Numbered from the stretch's first letter, positions 51,652 to 60,900 are shown. The stretch: 64,000 nt of DNA from an uncultured Clostridia bacterium (GCA_946499275.1 CAMMRL010000002.1:1-64000); one strand, 5' to 3'. Numbers and translations: made by a program. Notes: generated by a model from the sequence alone, not told the origin.

Positions 51652-54600
51652 ACCACCGCCTCGGTTACTTTGCCAAATTCCAGCTTAATCCGTTGATCCG
51701 CCAACCGAAAGAAACGGTCGTCGTGAGTAATAACGATAACGCCTTTCCCCTGTTTTTTGAGTTCAGGAAGCAAGAAGGTGTAAAAATACTGCCGGAATTC
51801 CGGATCTTGTTCCGCAGCCCATTCGTCAAACAACATAAACGGCTTATCATCCAAACAACTAATGACATAGGCAAGCCGTTTTTTCTGCCCCGTGGATAGA
51901 TTCAGTGTCGAAAAGGCCCCGTCGTCTTCGACCGAGATTTTGCGGTCGATATCCAACTTTTTCAGCAGGCCGTCTACCTGTTCCCGCTGTCCCTTCACAT
52001 CCACACCGTACAGCTTTTTAAAAAGATAGAAATCGCTGAAAACCGCCGTAAAACAGGTGTTCAGTACCGTCGTATCTACTACAACACCATTGAGTTCGAT
52101 ATCTCCGGATTCCGGTGCGTACATGCCCGTAAGCACTTTCCCCAGAGTGGATTTCCCGCTTCCGTTCCCCCCTGTAATATAGGTGATCTCCCCCATGTGG
52201 ATTTCGGCGTTAACCGGGCCTAAGGCGAATGTGGCGTTCTCGTCCGACTCCACTTCCTGCCGGTAGGTATAAACCACATCTTTCAACCGGAGTACACTGC
52301 CCGGCGGAAGCGCCTGGACAGAGCGGGGTTCCGGCTCCGTATCCGGGGAACTTTCCCCTAATTCCTCCTCCAGCGTATTGATCCGTTTCAAATGAACTCG
52401 AAGCTGGGTAATCCCCGGTATGGTTCCCACTAAAGCTCCGAACGGCCCGATCAGGTAAAAGACCATGAATAGGGTTTCACGTAGCTCATTTACACTGATC
52501 CCGACGATAATTAGCGGGAAAGCAAAAACGACCACGCCGAAGATCATGTTGTACATCAGCGAATTATAAATACCGAAATTTAAGAATTTTACTGAAGCTT
52601 CTTTGGATAGTTCCGTCGATAGACGGGAGTATTTTTGGATATCTTTCCAGAAAGCAAAACGGCGGCAAGCGGACAACAGCAATTCCTTGAACCCGTAAAC
52701 CAGGTCGGACATCTGGCTGAAATAAATATCTTGGATGTCCCGGTTCTTTTCCCAATACTTTTCGGCAATACGGCTGGTGACAAAGCTGAGTAAGGCATTC
52801 AGAACGATAACGGACAGCGAGGCGATAAAAGCGGCCAAGCTATTTGACAGTAGATAGGACAAGCAAAATACCATCGTCAGGAAATTGGAAGCCACACCAA
52901 TCACCATACCGGGAATCTGGGACATAGCGGACACATCGTTATTTAAGCCGGAGTAAATGCGGGAACTTCCTACCTTCTCGATGGATTGGTAGGAGGAGTG
53001 GACAATCCGATTGATCAGCCCCATCCGCTTATCGTAGGCTATTTCGTTCGTGATGACGATCAGACGACCCTGTACCAGTTTGTTGGTGTAAACAAAAAAG
53101 AGCAGGGCGAACAAGAAGTAAACCAAGAGTTCTTTAGAATATTCCAATTCCCGGTTAAAGGATTCGTTAATAGTGAAAATTATCAACGCGCTGGTCAAGC
53201 CGTTAATAATGGATAGCGGGACAAGCGCGATATAGTTTTTTTCATTTGGTTTGGGAAAATTGAACGTCAGCAGAACATAGGCAAAAAAGAGGATTCCCGC
53301 AAAAAAGCCAGCAATACTGCCGTAGGGGATGCTGACCGCCCCCCAAACCTTTACCGCTTCCCAGGGGAGCCGGGAAAACAGGATATTAGGCAGATAGTAT
53401 ACGCAGTACCCGAAAAAGACGAGGATGGGAAATGCTAGCAGAAGGCCGGCAACTTTCCCTTTTCTAAGGGTTACCCGCTTTCGACGTTTTTTCGCAATAT
53501 CGCCGATTGCTAAAGCAAGCATGACAAAATAAAACGCGCCGAGACCGACCGCCCCGAAGAAGACGACGGAAAAAACCATATCCAGCGATTTGTAGCTGTC
53601 CCGCTTATAATTGGTAAGATCCCGATGGTACAGCGCATTAAAAAAGTTATCGGAAACGTACGACGCCAGATTGGAATCCAAATTGCTCAAAACGCAAAGA
53701 CCAATCCGTTTTTCTTGATCTAACGTCAATATGGAGGAATAGTTTGGATTAGATCCTCCATGCATAAACGTTTCCCCGCGGATGTGAACCGACCAGCCGG
53801 CCCCGTAGTAATAATCCCCGGAAGAGGCGACCGTGCTGTCCCCTACATGGGATTTCTCGATGAGAGCGCGGTATTTTTCTGGAACGGTCTCCAGCCCCAT
53901 CTGGATCCGCATCCAGCGGGCCATGTCCTCCGCAGAACTGATAATGTAGCCAGCCGGCGTATTTCCCCGATACGTCGGCGCATCGTATTCCTCGGTGCCG
54001 AAAAAGTGCGGTTTGTATCCTTTGGCCAGAACCGCGTCGTCATAGGAGTCCTGCCGTCCCGCATAAGTGCTGGTAAGTCCAAGCGGTTCCAGAATACGGC
54101 TTTTAATAAACTCTTCATAGCTCAACCCGGATACATTCTGGATCACAAGCCCTAACACATCGTAGTTGATGGTGGCGTATAAATGACGGGTACCCGGATA
54201 AAATTCCAGTTCTGTTCCTATCAGCGTCCGTACGGTATCTTCCAAGAGTGTATCGCCGTCGCCTGCCGGAATGTAACCGATGGTGTCAAAGGGGAGCCCC
54301 GTTGTCTGGTACAAAAAATTAGCGACGGTCAAGGGGACTTCGCCATGAATCCTGTGTCCCTTATAATTTCCGTTAAATTGCAGAGAAAGCCAGGGGATGT
54401 ATTCCCGGATATTATCGTCTAAGCTGAGTTTTCCTTCCTGTTCCAACAAAAGGATTCCCAGCGCGGTAAATGCTTTGCTCATGGAACCAAGTTCAAAAAG
54501 CGTTGAAGAATCCGCGGCGATATTTTCTTCCCTGTCCGCATACCCATAATTTCGGTACACTGTTTCTTCCGGGGTTACAACCGCCAGCGACACTCCCGGT

Positions 54601-54770
54601 GTTCCCGACTCTTTCATTGCCTTTTCAATCAAAGGCTGGATTTTGTCCAGCCCTTCGTTAACCGTGACGGGCTTTGTATCCGTATCTTCGCTTTGCGCTG
54701 CAGCCGCCAGCGGGGACACGATAAAAAGAAGCGCCGCCAGCAGCACTCCCACTGCGTATCGATTCTTCAA
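51645..54770 (-). CDS. S12-family serine peptidase (beta-lactamase fold) fused to a SyrD/PvdE-type ABC exporter
   Basis: Signal peptide, ELGSMSKAFTALG (SxxK), LYATINYDVLG, FMHGGSNPNYSS; then TM segments and ABC ATPase GGNGSGKSTLGK, LSTGQKKRLAYV, FMLFDEWAAEQDP; TTG start with GGAGAG RBS. Confidence 0.88.
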   Translation of the reverse strand: MKNRYAVGVLLAALLFIVSPLAAAAQSEDTDTKPVTVNEGLDKIQPLIEKAMKESGTPGVSLAVVTPEETVYRNYGYADREENIAADSSTLFELGSMSKAFTALGILLLEQEGKLSLDDNIREYIPWLSLQFNGNYKGHRIHGEVPLTVANFLYQTTGLPFDTIGYIPAGDGDTLLEDTVRTLIGTELEFYPGTRHLYATINYDVLGLVIQNVSGLSYEEFIKSRILEPLGLTSTYAGRQDSYDDAVLAKGYKPHFFGTEEYDAPTYRGNTPAGYIISSAEDMARWMRIQMGLETVPEKYRALIEKSHVGDSTVASSGDYYYGAGWSVHIRGETFMHGGSNPNYSSILTLDQEKRIGLCVLSNLDSNLASYVSDNFFNALYHRDLTNYKRDSYKSLDMVFSVVFFGAVGLGAFYFVMLALAIGDIAKKRRKRVTLRKGKVAGLLLAFPILVFFGYCVYYLPNILFSRLPWEAVKVWGAVSIPYGSIAGFFAGILFFAYVLLTFNFPKPNEKNYIALVPLSIINGLTSALIIFTINESFNRELEYSKELLVYFLFALLFFVYTNKLVQGRLIVITNEIAYDKRMGLINRIVHSSYQSIEKVGSSRIYSGLNNDVSAMSQIPGMVIGVASNFLTMVFCLSYLLSNSLAAFIASLSVIVLNALLSFVTSRIAEKYWEKNRDIQDIYFSQMSDLVYGFKELLLSACRRFAFWKDIQKYSRLSTELSKEASVKFLNFGIYNSLMYNMIFGVVVFAFPLIIVGISVNELRETLFMVFYLIGPFGALVGTIPGITQLRVHLKRINTLEEELGESSPDTEPEPRSVQALPPGSVLRLKDVVYTYRQEVESDENATFALGPVNAEIHMGEITYITGGNGSGKSTLGKVLTGMYAPESGDIELNGVVVDTTVLNTCFTAVFSDFYLFKKLYGVDVKGQREQVDGLLKKLDIDRKISVEDDGAFSTLNLSTGQKKRLAYVISCLDDKPFMLFDEWAAEQDPEFRQYFYTFLLPELKKQGKGVIVITHDDRFFRLADQRIKLEFGKVTEAVVC

Positions 54771-55495
54771 TCCGAACTCTCCTCTACTATTGTAAAAACA
54801 TCGTCCACATGGCGGAAAAACTCTTTTTCTCCCCATGTGGCCCATTTTACGCTTCGCACATTCTCCTGACAGCAAAGCGCCAGCATGTGCAACGGTCCTT
54901 CGGGATCCTCCAAACAACGGGAGACGAAGGAGTACCGGCGTCCGGACGTCTTTCCGGCCAGTCGGATTTCCTCCCCCAGTTCGAACTCGAACGAATTGAG
55001 AGGGATGGACAGCCCTTTTCCTTCCGCTTTGACATAGCTTTCCTTCAAAGTCCATAGCGTGTAAAACATCCGACATAACGCATCGCCGCTTTTCGATAAA
55101 AGCAAGCGGTTCTCCCGGCTGGTGAAAAAGCGGGCCGCAATAGATTTCATTGAATCTTCCATGGGTTGCATCCACTCCACGTCCACCCCGAGCGGGAACC
55201 GGCCTACTGCCAGCGCCACATATTGTCCGGAATGAGAGAGATTGAAATGAAAGTCCTTAACCCCAGATAAATACGGTTTTCCATAAGGACCGCTGGCTAT
55301 GGCGAGACTTCTCGGTGGAATGCCACCGATTTGGAAAGCGGCGCAGCGGAGCAGCAATTCCGCCGTCAGGCTTCGCTTCTGATCTTCCTCCTGCCGCATA
55401 CGCCCAATTTTTTCCCGCCTTGAAGCCGATATATACCTTAACGCCGGGCGGCGTAACGGCAATTTGGGATTAAGCTTTACCAGGTGTAGTTCCAT
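54767..55495 (-). CDS. Sfp-type 4'-phosphopantetheinyl transferase
   Basis: FHFNLSHSGQYVALAVGRFPLGVDVEWM; FYTLWTLKESYVKAEGKGL. Confidence 0.95.
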   Translation of the reverse strand: MELHLVKLNPKLPLRRPALRYISASRREKIGRMRQEEDQKRSLTAELLLRCAAFQIGGIPPRSLAIASGPYGKPYLSGVKDFHFNLSHSGQYVALAVGRFPLGVDVEWMQPMEDSMKSIAARFFTSRENRLLLSKSGDALCRMFYTLWTLKESYVKAEGKGLSIPLNSFEFELGEEIRLAGKTSGRRYSFVSRCLEDPEGPLHMLALCCQENVRSVKWATWGEKEFFRHVDDVFTIVEESSD

Positions 55496-55498
55496 GGT

Positions 55499-56425
55499 TT
55501 AGATTCCCTCGTTTTGGAGGACAAACCGGTAAACGTATTCCCAATTGCCCAGCGTTTCTTTGAGGAATCGGCTGCACACGCTTTTGGGGGAACATTCCCA
55601 GAAGGAGAGCAGCCCGTCCGCATACATTGTCTCCAACGTTTCCTTCCATAAAACGGGGGCCGTAACCTGCCGGACAAGAAGGTCACGGATATCTTCCTCC
55701 GGCATAACCGCTCGGCCGACCGCGTTCATGTATAAGGGAATAGCAGGAGACTTGAGAGGTATGGATTTCAGTTTTTCCGCATAACCACGGGCTGCTGGTT
55801 CCATCAGCCTGCAATGAAACGGTTGGTTTACATGCAGAGGGATAGTGACCGTCCCATTTTCCTGTGCCAGTTTCCGAAAGGCGCGAAGGCCGGGCAAGTC
55901 GCCGGATAGGCTGAGTTGGCGGGCGGAATTGTGGTTGGATACGAATACCTCTCCTTCCGTTACTCTACGGCAGAGTCCTTCCGCTTTTTCTACCGATATC
56001 TGAATGGCCGCCAGCATACCGTATGGGCGGTCGTTCATTGTCTCCAACATGGACTCGGTGCGCCACTTCACCATAGTGAAAGCGCCCTCGATATCGGTAA
56101 CCCCGGCGGCCACCAAAGCCGCATATTCCCCCAGCGAAAAGCCGGCCGCCGCGTGGAAAGTATGGCCTGCCTTCTTTGCCAGAGCATAGGCGCACAAGTC
56201 TACCGCTAAGACCGCAGGCTGTGTATTTTGTGTCTTGTTGAGTGTGTCCTGCTTTCCATTAAAACAAAGGCGGGCGATGTCCCGTTCGAAAATGCGGCTG
56301 GCAACAGCAAAGATATGGCGGCATTCCTCGTGCGCGTTGTAAATCTCTTTTCCCATCCCCGGGTACTGCGTACCCTGGCCTCCAAACAAAAGGGCGCGGT
56401 TATTCACTGGGTTCAAACGTTTCAC
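55499..56425 (-). CDS. fabD: malonyl-CoA:ACP acyltransferase
   Basis: RALLFGGQGTQYPGMGKEIYN; AAGFSLGEYAALVAAGV. Confidence 0.94.
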   Translation of the reverse strand: MKRLNPVNNRALLFGGQGTQYPGMGKEIYNAHEECRHIFAVASRIFERDIARLCFNGKQDTLNKTQNTQPAVLAVDLCAYALAKKAGHTFHAAAGFSLGEYAALVAAGVTDIEGAFTMVKWRTESMLETMNDRPYGMLAAIQISVEKAEGLCRRVTEGEVFVSNHNSARQLSLSGDLPGLRAFRKLAQENGTVTIPLHVNQPFHCRLMEPAARGYAEKLKSIPLKSPAIPLYMNAVGRAVMPEEDIRDLLVRQVTAPVLWKETLETMYADGLLSFWECSPKSVCSRFLKETLGNWEYVYRFVLQNEGI

Positions 56426-57210
56426 TCTCCTATCCGTCGATAGCGAACGTTCCGCCGCCGTACAAGCCGTCCGACAGGAACTTTCCGATATTTCCGCAAT
56501 GCATGGATCAGATAACAGCGAAGGCGTGACGCCATCTGCTGAGGGGCAGTGTGTGCGCCCTCTCCTGGTTCAGGCAGAACGATGTCCACAACGCCGAAGG
56601 ACTGAAGGTCTTCCGCCGTCATACGCAATAAACGAGCAGCCTCCCCCTCTCGCGAGGAATCCTTCCACAGGATGGCGGCACAGCCTTTGGGAGAAATTAC
56701 ACTCAGGGTCGCATTTTCCAACGCGGCGACTTCGTCCGCTACGCACAAAGCCAGCGCGCCACCGCTTCCTCCTTCGCCGATAAGAACGCTGATAATCGGT
56801 GTGCGCAGGTTCATCGCCTGCTGTAGGCAGTCCGCGATCGCCCCTCCCTGGCCCCTTTCCTCGGCGTCACGGCCGGGATAGGCGCCCAACGTATCGACTA
56901 GGCAAACAACCGGACGGCGGAATTTTTCCGCCTGCTTCATCAATCGTAGCGCTTTACGGTATCCCTCCGGACGAGACATGGAAAACCCACAGCGCAAGTT
57001 TTCTTCCAGACTACGTCCCCGAACCTGCCCGATAACGGTAACGGGATAAGCATCCAGCGTCGCTACCCCGCCGAATACCGCCGGGTCCTCCCCGTAAAGA
57101 CGATCCCCTGCCAGAGCCAGAAAATCCGGGAAAATCCATTCTATGTACTCCTTAGCGTTAGGCCGTCCCCGATGCCGGATCAATGATAAAACAGTCTCTA
57201 TATCCGGCAT
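56422..57210 (-). CDS. accA: acetyl-CoA carboxylase carboxyltransferase alpha subunit-like
   Basis: DFLALAGDRLYGEDPAVFGGVATLDAYPVTVIGQVRGR; GEGGSGGALALCVADEVAALENATLSVISPKGCAAILWKD. Confidence 0.94.
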   Translation of the reverse strand: MPDIETVLSLIRHRGRPNAKEYIEWIFPDFLALAGDRLYGEDPAVFGGVATLDAYPVTVIGQVRGRSLEENLRCGFSMSRPEGYRKALRLMKQAEKFRRPVVCLVDTLGAYPGRDAEERGQGGAIADCLQQAMNLRTPIISVLIGEGGSGGALALCVADEVAALENATLSVISPKGCAAILWKDSSREGEAARLLRMTAEDLQSFGVVDIVLPEPGEGAHTAPQQMASRLRCYLIHALRKYRKVPVGRLVRRRNVRYRRIGE

Positions 57211-57920
57211 CGACGTTTCCCCTTTCTATGCAGGCGGAGCAGGTGGATAAGAATATCCCGCAGATCCTTTTCCGCCGTGACACAGTCCACCTGCCCATGC
57301 CGAAAAGCGTATTCTACGGTCTGGAAATCCTCCGGCAGCGCTTCGCGTGTCGTCTCTTCGATAATCCTCTTGCCCGTAAAGCCGTAGCGCGCCCCCTCAA
57401 GACCGATCAAGACGTCTCCCAAAGAGACAAAGCTGGCCGTCACTCCGCCAAGTGTCGGGTCGGTGATTACGGAGAGGTATAATAACCCCTTTCTCCCATG
57501 GCGATATACGGCGGCAGCGGTTTTCGCCATCTGCATCAGGGATAACACGCCCTCCTGCATTCGAGCCCCTCCGGAGGAGGAGAGGGAAACGACCGGCAAT
57601 CGCCGTCTCACAGCGGATTCAAAGGCACGGGTGATTTTTTCTCCTACCACGCTTCCCATCGTTCCCGCCATAAATCGCGGTTCCATAACCACCAGGACAC
57701 AGGGCGTACCGCCGACGGAAGCGTAACCAGTGACCACCGCTTCGTTTTCCCTGCTGCTGCGGGCAGCTTCCCTTAATTTTTCCTCGTAGCGATAAAAGCC
57801 CAGTCGGTCGGATGAAATCAAAAAGGGATCTAGTTCCCGGAAGCTCTCGTAATCCGCTATGCGGTCAATCCAAACCCGGGCGGCGGATTGTGGCGGATAC
57901 TTTTCGGCCTTGCTTGTCAT
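57198..57920 (-). CDS. accD: acetyl-CoA carboxylase carboxyltransferase beta subunit-like, lacking the N-terminal zinc ribbon
   Basis: WIDRIADYESFRELDPFLISSDRLGF; MEPRFMAGTMGSVVGEKITRAFESAVRRRLPVVSLSSSGGARMQEG. Confidence 0.92.
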   Translation of the reverse strand: MTSKAEKYPPQSAARVWIDRIADYESFRELDPFLISSDRLGFYRYEEKLREAARSSRENEAVVTGYASVGGTPCVLVVMEPRFMAGTMGSVVGEKITRAFESAVRRRLPVVSLSSSGGARMQEGVLSLMQMAKTAAAVYRHGRKGLLYLSVITDPTLGGVTASFVSLGDVLIGLEGARYGFTGKRIIEETTREALPEDFQTVEYAFRHGQVDCVTAEKDLRDILIHLLRLHRKGKRRCRI

Positions 57921-59164
57921 GCCATTTCCTCCGTTTTATGAAAAGCGAGACAAGCGTTGTGCCCACCGAACCCAAGTGAAAGCGAAAGCGCCAGGCGGAT
58001 ATCGGCTTGCACCGCTTTTTGAGGCACATAATTCAAGTCACAAGCTGGGTCTGGTTCCCGATATCCGGCGGTTGGGGCGACAATCCCGCTGTTTAAGGTA
58101 AGGATAGAGGCGATCGCCTCCGCCGCCCCGGCAGCCCCCATCATGTGCCCGGTCATGGATTTTATCGAACTGACGTACAGTTTGTGAGCGTTCTGGGCAA
58201 AAACCCGCTTGATTGCCAGCGTTTCTACCGCGTCGTTCACCGGCGTGCCCGTCCCATGCGCATTAAAATACGTCTGCTCCGGCGGAACTTTTTCTTTCGC
58301 CGCCGCTTCTTCCATGGCCTGCGCAATAGCACGGGAACTGGAGACGGCATCCGGCTGAGGGAGAGTGACGTGATAAGCGTCGCAGGTATTGCCATACCCC
58401 ACCATCTCTGCATAAATGGTCGCTTTTCTCCGCACGGCGGTCTCCCAATTTTCCAGCACCAGCGCTCCAGCACCTTCCCCCATAACGAAACCGTCCCGCC
58501 TGCGGTCAAAAGGGAGGGAACTTTCCGATGGGTCTGCTCGCAGGGATAAGGCGTTGCAGTTCGTAAATCCCGCCATTATTAGTGGGTTGATCCCCGCTTC
58601 CGCTCCTCCGGTGAGCACGGCATCGGCATAACCGAAACGGATACAACGGTATGCCTCCCCAATCGCGTGGGAGGACGTGGCGCAGGCCGTGACCACCGGC
58701 AAGCACGGGCCTTTCGCCCGGTAGGCAATCGCCAGCAATCCCGCGGCCATATTGGAGATCATCATCGGGATCGAGTACGGCGATACACGGCTCGCCCCCT
58801 GTTTCATAAGCCTTTCAGTCTCTTTCAAGCAGGAACCGATGCCTCCGATTCCCGAACCAAAATATACTCCCAGGCGTTCGGAAGGAACCTCGCCTAGGAT
58901 ACCGCTGTCCTCCATCGCCTGCGAAGCCGCCGCCATCGCGTATTGCGCATACAGATCCGTCCGTCGTACCTCGCCATATTCCATATACATCTCCGGATGG
59001 AAACCTTTCACCTCCGCTGCCACTTTGACCGGCAGCCCCGCCGTATCATAGCGGGTGATGTGGCCTACGCCGCAAACGCCGCGGCGTAGGCTATTTTCAA
59101 ACTCGGCGACCGTATTTCCTATGGGGGAGATGACACCCATCCCGGTTACCGCTACCCTTCTCAT
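57917..59164 (-). CDS. fabF: beta-ketoacyl-ACP synthase II
   Basis: RRVAVTGMGVISPIGNTVAEF; VTACATSSHAIGEA (Cys), NAHGTGTPVNDAVE (His), SIKSMTGHMMGAAG (His). Confidence 0.96.
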   Translation of the reverse strand: MRRVAVTGMGVISPIGNTVAEFENSLRRGVCGVGHITRYDTAGLPVKVAAEVKGFHPEMYMEYGEVRRTDLYAQYAMAAASQAMEDSGILGEVPSERLGVYFGSGIGGIGSCLKETERLMKQGASRVSPYSIPMMISNMAAGLLAIAYRAKGPCLPVVTACATSSHAIGEAYRCIRFGYADAVLTGGAEAGINPLIMAGFTNCNALSLRADPSESSLPFDRRRDGFVMGEGAGALVLENWETAVRRKATIYAEMVGYGNTCDAYHVTLPQPDAVSSSRAIAQAMEEAAAKEKVPPEQTYFNAHGTGTPVNDAVETLAIKRVFAQNAHKLYVSSIKSMTGHMMGAAGAAEAIASILTLNSGIVAPTAGYREPDPACDLNYVPQKAVQADIRLALSLSLGFGGHNACLAFHKTEEMA

Positions 59165-59278
59165 ACCTTCCTCCCTTAACGAACGAATTCATGATCCTCA
59201 TTATATCTTTTTATAAAAACGTCTGAAACTTGCGGAAGGTATAAAAAGAAGGTGTAAAAAACCGGGAACAGCGTTCCG

Positions 59279-59509
59279 CTATTCCCGCGCTCCGGCGTCG
59301 GTCAAAACTTCTAGGATTTCTTTCACGGTCCTGATCCGACGCCGCATATCCAGCTTTATCCCAAAAACGTCTTCCAACGTCATAAGAATATCCACGGCAT
59401 CCAGTGAATCCACGCCCAATTCTTCCAGCGTGCTTTCCTCCTTAACAGCGGATATCGGCATTCCCTTTTGTTCGGCGATAACCGCCGCTAGTTTCTCAAA
59501 CATGACCAT
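59279..59509 (-). CDS. acyl carrier protein
   Basis: MVMFEKLAAVIAEQKGMPISAVKEESTLEELGVDSLDAVDILMTLEDVFGIKL. Confidence 0.94.
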   Translation of the reverse strand: MVMFEKLAAVIAEQKGMPISAVKEESTLEELGVDSLDAVDILMTLEDVFGIKLDMRRRIRTVKEILEVLTDAGARE

Positions 59510-59939
59510 ACTCCGTTCCTGTTCTTTCCTGTCTCTGTAGTACAAAGGATAATCTTGCCTGCGCACATAGCGCACTATCGACATAGGCGCGGCAGTCCGC
59601 TGTATAGAGCGGAGAGCGGCCGCAGACGGTACCCCCTTCTATTTTCACGGTGTCACCGGGAGTAACACTGCGGCGGAAAGAAGCGTTCTCGATTTTCACT
59701 AGGAGGGGAATACAGCCTTCCAGCGGCTCCCGAAATAGCCCACAGCAGGCCTGCGCCATCATTTCGCATAAAACCACTCCGGGTACCAGCGGACGTCCCG
59801 GAAAATGCCCGTGCAAAAACCATTCGTTTCCCTGCACGCGATACCATCCTCGCACGCGGTCGGGCTGTATATCCAAGTTATCAAGCAACAGCATATCGCC
59901 CCTATGCGGCAAAAGCCCCTGAAGCTGTTTACGATCCAT
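59496..59939 (-). CDS. fabZ: 3-hydroxyacyl-ACP dehydratase
   Basis: LLPHRGDMLLLDNLDI; HGHFPGRPLVPGVVLCEMMAQA. Confidence 0.95.
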   Translation of the reverse strand: MDRKQLQGLLPHRGDMLLLDNLDIQPDRVRGWYRVQGNEWFLHGHFPGRPLVPGVVLCEMMAQACCGLFREPLEGCIPLLVKIENASFRRSVTPGDTVKIEGGTVCGRSPLYTADCRAYVDSALCAQARLSFVLQRQERTGTEYGHV

Positions 59940-59951
59940 TTTTCTTTCTCC

Positions 59952-60467
59952 TTATCCATTTTTTGCCTGTCGGATGAACCGTATTCCATCAAATAGGATA
60001 AGCGTTCCCACGCCAGCCCGACGGCCCGCTTCGATATCGCTCTCCTTGTCGCCGATCAGCACGGAGCGTTTCATGTCTATTGCATACCGCTCCCCCGCCC
60101 TGAAAAGCATAGCGGGATTCGGTTTGCGGTCGGGGTGACGATTCTCGCTGGAGGGACAGTAAAAGAAGGCGTCGATCCACACGCCTTCCGCCAACAACAT
60201 ATCGCGGAGAGCCCTCTGGCAAGCAGCAAGTTGTCTCACGGTAAAATATCCACGCTGGATGCCCGATTGATTGGTCACGACAAGAAGCCGATAACCTCGT
60301 CTCTGATAGCGGCGCAGCCGGGGTAGAATCTCTCTAACCAGTTCCAAGTCGTCCGGATACCGAAGATAGCCTTTATCGATATTCAGAACGCCGTCCCGGT
60401 CGAGAAATACCGCCCGGTTCCAACTGCGTCCGCAACTCCGTTGAAGACGCCCTTTTCTTCGTTCCAG
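59952..60467 (-). CDS. GmhB-like HAD phosphatase (heptose-bisphosphate phosphatase type); start codon uncertain
   Basis: Frame reads SWNRAVFLDRDGVLNIDKGYLRYPDDLELVREILPRLRRYQRRGYRLLVVTNQSGIQRG...IGDKESDIEAG; no ATG/GTG/TTG before DRDG, only CTG at 60467. Confidence 0.8.
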   Translation of the reverse strand: MERRKGRLQRSCGRSWNRAVFLDRDGVLNIDKGYLRYPDDLELVREILPRLRRYQRRGYRLLVVTNQSGIQRGYFTVRQLAACQRALRDMLLAEGVWIDAFFYCPSSENRHPDRKPNPAMLFRAGERYAIDMKRSVLIGDKESDIEAGRRAGVGTLILFDGIRFIRQAKNG

Positions 60468-60870
60468 CCTGTATCACCTCGATTCCCAAAGATCGGCATA
60501 CCTTTTCTTCGGGGAACCCTTTTATCGAAGCGTCGGCTCCCCGCGCTAAAACGGATGGGCGAAGCAGGAACAGCGTTAAGGAGTATGTTTTCTCGGAAAA
60601 TGGGAATACATAGTCCACGCAGTTCAGCGCCGCCAGAAGCCGCATTCGGTCCCGCAGGTGGAAATAAGGAAAACGGCCTTTATTGCTACGGACAGAAATA
60701 TCGGTATTCACCCCCACAAACAAAGCGTCTCCCTGACGCGCCGCCTGTTCTAAATATTCCAAATGACCGACGTGAAATATATCAAAACAGCCGCAAGCGG
60801 CGACCACCCGGCCGCCTGCATGTTGTTTCCGAAGCCATACCGCTTCGTCCCGTGTAACTGCCATACCCAT
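60373..60870 (-). CDS. RfaE2/HldE C-terminal-type adenylyltransferase
   Basis: VVAACGCFDIFHVGHLEYLEQAARQGDALFVGVNTDISVRSNKG. Confidence 0.9.
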   Translation of the reverse strand: MGMAVTRDEAVWLRKQHAGGRVVAACGCFDIFHVGHLEYLEQAARQGDALFVGVNTDISVRSNKGRFPYFHLRDRMRLLAALNCVDYVFPFSEKTYSLTLFLLRPSVLARGADASIKGFPEEKVCRSLGIEVIQAGTKKRASSTELRTQLEPGGISRPGRRSEYR

Positions 60871-60900
60871 TGCCTGTCCTCTTTCTCACACTATCCCAAT

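Noticed and set aside
54771-55175. N-terminal extension of the S12-ABC ORF
   Set aside because: Overlaps the PPTase gene out of frame; a TTG with RBS at 54770 begins a normal signal peptide.
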